Notes under the pieces: model-generated
Seen by the model: the letters and a program-made list of their open reading frames with translations, nothing else
What the model was told of the DNA's origin: nothing
The model's database searches: none
Translations under genes and position numbers: made by a program
Part shown: in pieces, positions 56,130 through 64,000 of the stretch
How the letters are laid out: every line of letters starts with the position of its first letter
Numbering within the stretch: the first letter of the stretch is position 1
Assembly (NCBI GenBank): GCA_037447655.1
Contig: JBBHKE010003364.1
Location: forward strand, 466,549 to 530,548
Origin: Zygnema cylindricum
Lineage: Eukaryota; Streptophyta; Zygnematophyceae; Zygnematales; Zygnemataceae
DNA: 64,000 nt
Reading direction: 5' to 3'

Positions 56130-56959
56130 ACAACGAGAGTCGGATGTAGGTGTATACACAAATCAAAAATGTATTTCAATAATGCCATAGCTTGTCCGAA
56201 TGTGCAATATATATGTAGAAATTGTAAAAGCGTGAATTCATAAAAACGCGACAATACAATGTGAAAATAGGGTGATATCAAAATTTAAATTTTAATATTG
56301 GTTTTGAATTCCAAAAATCGCCTTTTAAAAAAAAAAAAAATTGAAGCAAGAATCTGTAAAATTTATCGCCAAATTATTTTACAACGCAGCTGTGAAAAAC
56401 GCTGCAGGTTATTAAATGTACGGAATTCTCTAGGAAAAAAGTCCAAAAGTACAATTGGTTTGTGTATGATGGTTGTTTTACAGGCATCACAATTCCACGG
56501 TTAAAAAAATGGCTATTTGTAATTGTGGTCGTCCAATAATATCTTGCTATACGTTTATTCGATAAGATATCTCCTAATTGCGACTCATTTAGAGTGAAAC
56601 ATAACTGTAATAAGTGTTCGTTTTTCGACTTCGTCTTCTGAAAGAAACGTAAATAGAGTTAAGAGTCTTTATTAAAGTAAATTTACTCTAATATAAGCTC
56701 CAAAGCGCGACACTATTAGAGTTTAAAAGTACATTTGTCATATGAAAATGAAAAAAACATAACGGAAATACTATTTACATACGAATTACATTGGTAATCC
56801 GTCGCTAATAATTGTTGGTAATTAATTATGCATATGCGTATAATTTACATATAACTAATGACGGTTGTAAGACAGAACAGACATCCAACGCAACAAATTA
56901 TACAACATCACATTGATGTCGAAATATATAGACTGACAAATTTCGTACGTCTACGTAAG
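56130..56959. other. AT-rich upstream region without recognised genes
   Basis: No credible ORF. 56640-56700 contains GAGTAA/TTTACTCTAA words like those inside the CACCGCGAATCG family, but no end motif. Confidence 0.4.
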
Positions 56960-59374
56960 TTAGGGTGCGTCTCTCTGTGCTTAAGTAAAGGTTTTTTTCT
57001 GTCGTTTTCCTATAAAACTTAAAGCCGTACCGCGTAAGTTTCAACCGCACAAAAAAAAAGAGAAAAAGAGAAGTACATTTTGCGTCATCGTCAAATTTAA
57101 GATGTACACCATGTTGTCGTCTTGTGTTTTTCGACCCACTTCGACGACAAAAAACGTCATCTTCAACCTTATGTTTAAAACACATGCGCAATGTGTTTTA
57201 AAATTAGGGATTTTCTATAAACAAATGGAACATATATTCGCGCGTGCCGTATTTATTAAAAAAATTCAAAAAATCTCAAACGACGTGAAGTGTACACGAT
57301 TCGCTATGTTTTGTCTGTTTTTGTTTAATACGACAAAGAGAAGTACACAGTTTGTTTTGATTTGTCTGTTTCCATCCGGTACGGATTTTTTTTTTGCAGG
57401 GGTCTCAAGGTTCCGATGCCATTTCACGTCAAGCCGACAATAGACGCAAAGACAAAACGCATCTTCTTCAACCGTGAAACGGCACAAGCTGGAGGGCGGT
57501 AGGTCTACAATGTCACGAAAAGTCACGCGACGTCACAAGCAGGTACGAAAAATAACGTGCGTCATCACAGGTTGTAGACGTTGACAGCCGTCACGGGCAT
57601 TGTCGACTTATACAATCCTCACGCCCTTAAGTGACAATTTCGTTTGGTACACATAAGGACACCCGAAATCCGGGTCTGCCGGATTTGCGCTAAAAAACAA
57701 AATAAAATCTCTAAGTTTGAAGTACATAGAGACGCACCCTTAGAGCTGTACTGAGTTAGTTTCAATCGTACAAAAAAAAGGAAAAAATGAGAAGTACATT
57801 TTGCGTCATCATTGAATTTAAGATGTACTACATATTGTCGTTTTGTGTTCTTCGACCCACGGCCATGCCAAAAAACGTCATCTTCAAACTTTTCTTTAAA
57901 ACACAAGGAAGATGTGTTTTAAAACAAAGCTTTTTTGAAAAACAAATAAAAACATGTAGTCGCACGTGTAAGAAATTTCTAGGAAATTTCAAAAGAATTA
58001 AAACGACGACGAAAAGTGCACGATCCGCTATGTTTTGTCCGTTTGCGTTAATGTACGACAAAGCAAAGTACATAATTTGATTGGTTTTGTCCGTTTGCGC
58101 CTTGTACGGATTTTATTTCTCTAGGGGTCTCAAGATCGGATGCCATTTCACGTCGCGCAGACAAGAGACGCAAAGGCAAAGTGCATCTTCCTCAACTGTG
58201 AAACGACACAGGCTGGATGGCGGGGCGTCTACAATGTCACGAAAACTCATACGACGTCACAACTTGCTACAAAAAATAGCGTGCGTCATCACAGATTGTA
58301 GACGTTGATAGCCGTCACAGGGCATTGTCAGCGTATGCAATCGAGGGACACCTGAAATCCGGGTCCGCTGGATCTGCGATAAAAAAAATAGTTTTTTCTC
58401 TAAGTTTCAAGTACATGGAGACGCACCCTAAAGGTTGGTCCCCATGTGTTCAAGTAAGGGTTTTTTTGCGTCGTTTTCACAGAAAATGGGACTTCCAACG
58501 AGAAAATATTACGCCGTACGAAAAAAAGGGCAAAAACACAAGTACATTTTGAGTCATTTTGGAACTTGGAAGGTACGGCAATTTGACGTTATAATCATCG
58601 CGACCCACTTCCAGCTCATCTTCACTCTTGCACTGGAATCAAATTGCGACCTGATTTTAATCAAAATACTACCCTATTGACGAATAAAAAACCTTGATTG
58701 CACGTGTCCAACGTTTTTGAAAAAAAATGCACGAAAGAAAGTACACGCTATTTTTTTCACTGCTCGTCACGCGCATGCACCTAAGAAAATGACAAATATG
58801 TACGGAAAAAAAATTGCAGGGGTCTCGGACCTCCACTTTCCTTCATGGGTCCTTTGCAAAATTTTACGCCGTCCTCGTCTCTCCCCGTCTTTCTCACTGG
58901 ACCACTTCTCTTTCTCTCTTATGTACACGAGATGTAGCAATAATAGTATCAAATGAAAAATATATATATTTTCTTTTTTTTATATATTTTTGGTCTAAGT
59001 TTGATGGCATATCGAATGATAAAATATAAGAAAACGAAATCGGGAAGCCATGGCGGAAAATCTATGTACTGATGACGTCACATGGTAGCATGACTGCGCT
59101 ATGTCACAAAACACTAAACATCTACAACGTCACAAAAACCTTGACGTCTACAACCGTCGCCGTTTTTAGGAAGTTTCGTAGTTTCGTAGTCGTCTACATT
59201 TCGTTTCGTAGACTATCGCACATTTTGTAGACGTCTATAACTGTCACATATTCGAAGTAATGAACGCGCAAGTAACGATTGACATAGGCACACTTTGAAA
59301 AGTACACCGTAAAATCTACGCTAAATTCCAAAGTAATGTTTCAAAGTTTCGGTTACATGGGGACACACCCTAAG
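56960..59374. repeat. Cluster of three related TIR elements (TTAGGGTG ends)
   Basis: Copy 1 (56960-57742) has ends TTAGGGTGCGTCTCT and AGAGACGCACCCTTA. Copy 2 (about 57743-58431) lacks its left end but matches copy 1 along its length (AGAAGTACATTTTGCGTCAT at 57070 and 57790; GGGGTCTCAAG near 57398 and 58123) and ends GGAGACGCACCCTAA. Copy 3 (58434-59374) starts TTGGTCCCCATGTGTTCAAG and ends CATGGGGACACACCCTAAG. The period is about 720-750 bp. No transposase is inside; superfamily not assigned. Confidence 0.7.
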
Positions 59375-59562
59375 TGACGAAAAAAATATTAACACTAATT
59401 ACGATTCACGGTGTAGAGTTCACTTTTCACGTGACGTAGCGTGTCAGAAAATTCCACATTTTTCCAACAAAGAGATTTCCGATTCAGCCCGCAACCTTAG
59501 TGCCGATTTTTATGAAGGCGTCAACATCTCATTCGCCATCGAAACAATTTGATATAGTTTTT

Positions 59563-60453
59563 AATGTTTGTATCGGCAAGTAACGTATTACGATATAACC
59601 GATATCGATAGCTATCCGTTATCGAACGGTGAGGGGTACCGATATAGGGTACCGATATATCGCTCAGAGTCCAACAAATTCCTTATTGGCGATAACTAGA
59701 AAAAGATATAATAATACTTTATATTATATTGTAGTATATTACTAACGGTCACGTATGACAATGTGTTACGTACTCTGTATAACGGAAGTTCAATACAGAC
59801 TGCTATCTGTATAACTGTACGGAATAAACCGTACAATTATCGCCGATAGTTATCGGTACCTGTGTTATTGCGATGAAAAAACGATAATCGATACACGCGT
59901 CCGTATATCATAGGTCGCAAAAGTCAAACTTTAGATAACCGAAACCGACCGTTTTTTTTTTCAAAATCTGAGTACCCCACGCCCGACAAGGTTATGTCAC
60001 GCTCCAAAATTGTTAACCGTTACCCGAAACGCGTTTATAAAAATAAAAGTTAACCGAAACTCGATTTCTTGCGATTAACTGTACCCGCATGTACCCGAAA
60101 AAGTACAAAAGTAGTGGTACATCTCCCTCATGCCTTCCACGATACCAACAGTAGAAAGTACAATAATGTTCGATAGTATGGACAGTACAACACCTTCAAT
60201 TTTTTTTCGTTTTTTGCTTACCTGACCGTAACCGATTTTTTTTTCCTGTGAATCATTCGCCCGAATCTGCCCGACCCCCCAAGTTTGGCACCCGAATCCG
60301 CTCCGGATCCGATGCGGGCGGTCAGTTATCGGTTAGTTAACGGTCAGTTACGGTTTCGGTTAACCGTTTGCGACTTCTACCGCATATCCATTGTCGGTAA
60401 GCCAAAAAAAGGGGCACATCGGCTATCGGCAAAACCTTACCAATACACAACAC
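59563..60453. mobile_element. Possible decayed hAT-like element
   Basis: The left end (TGTTTGTATCGGCAAGTAAC) and the inverse of the right end (GTGTTGTGTATTGGTAAGG) resemble each other and the hAT-like TIR at 44804. The interior near both ends is rich in CGATA/TATCGG words. No clear 8-bp duplication. Confidence 0.35.
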
Positions 60454-60844
60454 TAGTCAATTTTGATTCTCTATCCTTTTCGGCATAGAGTCAATTTCGC
60501 CCTCGGTACAGTACGTTTTCCAAGTACAAATTGTCCTAAAATCATACATGAGAAGGTACCCATAGGGCTAGGGGCCTATTTGGCCCTTTTTGGGAAATTT
60601 CATGACTTTTTGATTTGGCGATCTGGATCGTTCACATCATAATCCTACTACCATGTGACATTGAGTGAGCAAAAAAAAAACAGCATGGAATGGCTTCCTC
60701 TGTACATTTTTGTCAGAATTGCCGTACATATTGCCAGTTGTTGAAGATAGTCGCAAGTGGCCGACCACACGACAACGACAAACTGAAAAAATAACCAAAG
60801 TATTATAAACCACAATGTCAAAAAAAAAAAAAAAAATTCCCGGT

Positions 60845-61300
60845 ACAGTCGACTGTGAATCGCTATTAAGGTTAATGTTTTTTTTTTGCCAATCGAAACG
60901 TCTTTTCCTACACACGTGTCGGATTGTGGATCTGACGATTTCAATTGAAAGGTAAGATCCTCAGCTTCCGAATTGGCGGTCTCAGATTGAAAACCGGACA
61001 AGATTGTACGGAGAATGATGTTTTCAGTGGCGTAAAAATTATTAACGCTAACAACGATACACGGTGTACAGTACACCGTGTATCACTATTAGTGTTAATA
61101 ATGTTTTCACCACTTAAAATATCTTTTATCCATACACATCTGTCCGATTATCAATTTAAGACCGCGATTCAGAAGTTGAGAATGTTACCTTTCAATCGCA
61201 ACCGTCAAATCCGTAATCCGACAAGTGTGTACGGAGAAAAAATGCTTTAAGAGACCAAAAAAACATTAACCCTAATAGCGATGCACGGTGTACTGTACAG
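60845..61300. mobile_element. Two adjoining MITEs, head to head (ACACCGTGTATC ends)
   Basis: MITE 1 (about 60845-61076) starts GACTGTGAATCGCTATTAAGG and ends CGATACACGGTGTAC. MITE 2 (about 61071-61300) starts GTACACCGTGTATCACTATT and ends CGATGCACGGTGTAC. Their interiors are inverted relative to each other. The junction CGGTGTACAGTACACCG is a palindrome. Confidence 0.65.
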
Positions 61301-61393
61301 CAGAGGCATATATGATATGTACGGTAGAGGGACCATGCGTGTATACGGTTCGAAATTTTTCGAGTACATACAAATAAAACTTTTTTTCTTCGG

Positions 61394-62094
61394 TTAAGGG
61401 TGGACTTCCATTATGCGTCTCCGTAATTGTACGGAAAATATTACTGAAGGGCGTGCCTTCCATTAGGTCGCGTTTGTAAATCACTTTTTATTTGTGTGGC
61501 TTATTCTGGTTGGTAACACGTAGGTTAATATTCGATGCTTAAAATCTTGAAAGAATCTTCGAACGCAATATCTGTAAGAGCGGAGGTAATATCTGTACCA
61601 GTGGAGATAATATCTGTACTAGCGAAGGTAATTAATGACTCGTTCAGAGCGCATTAAATGTACTACCCAAAATTTTAAAACGCAACGACAAAAAGGCGGC
61701 GGCAAACTTTGATGGTGGCAGCGTGACCAGATAATTTATGCGGATTCGCAGCCACCCTGGCGGAAGGCACATGGCCCTTGCCACGTGTACGCACATATGC
61801 GCGCGCTCATCGTGGATTGCTTTTACCTTTTCCACGCGGCCAATTTTTACACGTTCTGTATTCGAGAACTGTCCTCCTTGTGCAGGGTCTTAACAAACTG
61901 TAGGGTTGGTGACGTGGCATCATAGATAAAAAGTGTAATTAAATCCGACGGTCCTAATTTACGCCTAAAACCTTGGACAATTTTCTGTAATGTTGTTTTC
62001 GTTGAAAAAAAACAATTTCTGTACGAACTTGTACGAAACTGTACGGCCTTCAGTAAAAAACCCCACTTTTTCGCTAATGGAAGTCCACCCTAAG
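61394..62094. mobile_element. TIR element of 701 bp (TTAGGGTGGACTTCC ends)
   Basis: The left end TTAAGGGTGGACTTCCATTA is repeated inverted on the right (TAATGGAAGTCCACCCTAAG). The TTAGGGTG core is shared with the cluster at 56960-59374. No ORF of note. Confidence 0.75.
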
Positions 62095-62414
62095 TAACCA
62101 AATTTTGTGCCTAAATTTGTTTCTAGGTAACATGTTTTTCCCGCAAAACGGCAAAAGCCACTTCACAAATCTTCACGCATATTCGACAAACGAACTTAGG
62201 ATCTTCTCATAAATATTTTGTCGCTTAGCCCAAGAGTATAGTCACCGGGTGTGGTTCGAGATAGCAGGTGATTGGATACAAGGTCGCCCTTTTCTATCCG
62301 CAGAATACACGTGTAAGGGGGTCATTCCATGAGAGCGATTTTTTTCCTCGATCCCGGGTTCGAGGTTTTTAATTTTTGTAAATTTCTGGGTTCTCCTCCC
62401 ATTTTATTTTGGAT

Positions 62415-63867
62415 CATAGTTCAAAAGTAGGTGAAAGTACACCCATACAATATGCCTATTGTACGCAAAAAATACAATATACCCTTAAGAGTTAAGACCC
62501 ATATTATATTGGCCGCAAAATGAAATAAAATAGTAACAGGGTTGAGTTCATAGTTGTTCACGGCGATTAGTGCGAACGTACCGTACGCGACGAATTATAC
62601 GTAACAAACGCATTGAACCTTTTGATCAAATCGTAAAAAATCGTTAATGAATTTCCTTCCGTACTATTCCGTACATAAAAAAACAAAAAACTATTACATA
62701 TAACGCAGTGTGCAAGTCTTTTCAGTTAAATGAGCGGTTAAAACAATAAACCCTTTATAGTTTTATCACACACATCATCTCTATCGAAACTTCTTCACCA
62801 ACCGGTAGTCCATGTGTCCACCTTAGGTAACGATGAACTTGTGACGTACCCAGGTTCGAATGTCACTAAGGTAAAATTTTGTGAAATTTCGTCTGTCCGA
62901 GCCTATCTGACAGACAGACATGGCCGCCTTCTGTCTGCCTTCTTTCTCTATCTCGCAGACAGCGCATTACTCCAAAAAAAAAAATACAGACCAAGAACTA
63001 ATGACATTTACCCACTCCTCTCCTCGATTTCTAGGCATGATTGCTTTTGTCGAAGTCCGGAGGCGAGGATAGTCAAAAGCTTGGGAGGGAGGAGGGTAGG
63101 ATATGGGGAAGCGGCTTCCTCGCGGTTTCGTTTTCAATGTTCCATGGCGTCTTCTTTCAAAAAAAATTGAAGACGACGCCTGTACAAATTTCAAATTGAA
63201 CGCGCGAAATTATGGTGACGTTCAACGTCTCTTTTCGAAAATGTCCGTACATTTTCGATTCTAAAACGTACAACTTCCGTGGTATTTCTGTTCAGTTCAC
63301 TGAACAGAAAGTACTAATAACTACGACGCGTATTTCCCGTTTTATTCCGTACATATCCGTAAAATAATTTTCAGTTACAGTAATTTGTTTACATGTTTCC
63401 GTAAATACTTCAGTTTCAGGTGAAAGTACACCCATACAATATGCCTATTGTACGCAAAAAATACAATATACCCTTAAGAGTTAAGACCCATATTATATTG
63501 GCCGCAAAATGAAATAAAATAGTAACAGGGTTGAGTTGCACATCGTTCGATAGAGAATTAAACGACATGTCTAAATTTTGAAAAACATTCGGACAAAAAA
63601 ATATTTTTCTGTGAGTTTTGAGGTATTTTTTATTTAAACCGTCAGATTCGAACGATCGGACGGTCGCTGATCAAAGTAGCAACTTAAGAAGGTCACATGA
63701 AAAGTCCATAATACAACTTATGATAGGAATATCGTCAAACTTGGACGATCGGACGGTCGCTGATAAAAGTAGCGACTTAAAAAGATCACATGAAAAGCCC
63801 ATAACACAACTTACGGTAAAGGCGCCGACAAAAGGCCTACAATTGAAACGCCTACTTTTGAACTATG
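62415..63867. mobile_element. hAT-like MITE, family R1, enlarged by an LTR-like insertion
   Basis: The left end CATAGTTCAAAAGTAGG and right end CTACTTTTGAACTATG are inverted, with flanks TTTTGGAT (62407-62414) and CTTTGGAT (63868-63875), an 8-bp duplication with one mismatch. A 120-bp internal segment occurs twice without a mismatch (62429-62548, 63418-63537), enclosing 869 bp of A/B-family LTR-like sequence. A smaller tandem duplication (about 63652-63723 and 63744-63813) is also present. Confidence 0.75.
62549..63417 (-). repeat. Diverged A/B-family LTR-like segment
   Basis: On the plus strand (antisense to the LTR) it shows CAGTTAAATGA, a tRNA-like segment near 62805-62875 with GGTTCGAATGTC, then ACATGGCCGCC and a pyrimidine-rich TTCTCTATCTC, in the same order as the LTR at 8307-9349. 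62549-62700 matches the inverse of 38050-38205. Confidence 0.55.
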
Positions 63868-64000
63868 CTTTGGATCCAGCGTACATGCCAGCGAGACATG
63901 ACAGAAAAAAAAAAAAAAGGTCGTCAAATTTCACGCGAATCTTTTTCTCATATAATTTTTTTTTCTTATATACGTGGCGAATCTCTGGGTAGGGAGATAA

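Noticed and set aside
56960-56975. Telomere-like repeat (TTAGGGTG)
   Set aside because: A single TTAGGG word at an inverted terminus, not a tandem array.

Overview
This window looks like a gene-poor, transposon-dense stretch of a large eukaryotic nuclear genome, most likely a plant. No host gene, rRNA or functional tRNA could be supported. Plant-like clues are Copia elements with about 1-kb LTRs nested inside one another, a Ty3/Gypsy element with a C-terminal chromodomain (chromovirus), many MITEs, and Copia primer-binding sites that match the anticodon arm of a plant-type initiator tRNA-Met. The pogo-like transposase at 50-56 kb resembles families I know best from oomycetes, so the host assignment is not certain.

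Layout, 1-38 kb: Class I territory. From the left come the 5' part of a Copia element on the minus strand (element A), a broken chromovirus (G, 2.48-7.0 kb), and a truncated minus-strand Copia (E, 7.0-12.16 kb). A Russian-doll nest then fills 12.16-37.71 kb. Copia F is interrupted by Copia B (17130-36818, target duplication GATTC), B by Copia C (21076-34308, AAAAT/AAAAC), and C by Copia D (23249-29449, TTTTC). Four further LTRs of the A/B family lie in E, F and C with no coding region attached, three of them with perfect 5-bp target duplications.

Two Copia families are present. In the C/D/E/F family the gag start codon and about 20-24 gag codons lie inside the LTR, next to a TATA box and a conserved G-box. 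In the A/B family each LTR carries an antisense tRNA-like segment with a B-box-like motif beside a CCATGG palindrome. Both families seem to prime from the anticodon half of initiator tRNA-Met. All coding copies carry stops and frameshifts.

Layout, 38-64 kb: Class II territory, AT-rich, built from MITEs and fold-back elements (hAT-like, MULE-like and unclassified families), several nested in each other. Its centre is a degenerate pogo-like (CENP-B HTH plus DDE) transposase gene with four predicted exons at 50125-56084. Its 3.85-kb first intron holds a second ORF of unknown function on the same strand and a glutamate-rich minisatellite. Three arrays of short GCGACGA/TCGTCGC hairpins lie downstream of the gene and within that intron. 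This composite is the best candidate for an undescribed system in the window.
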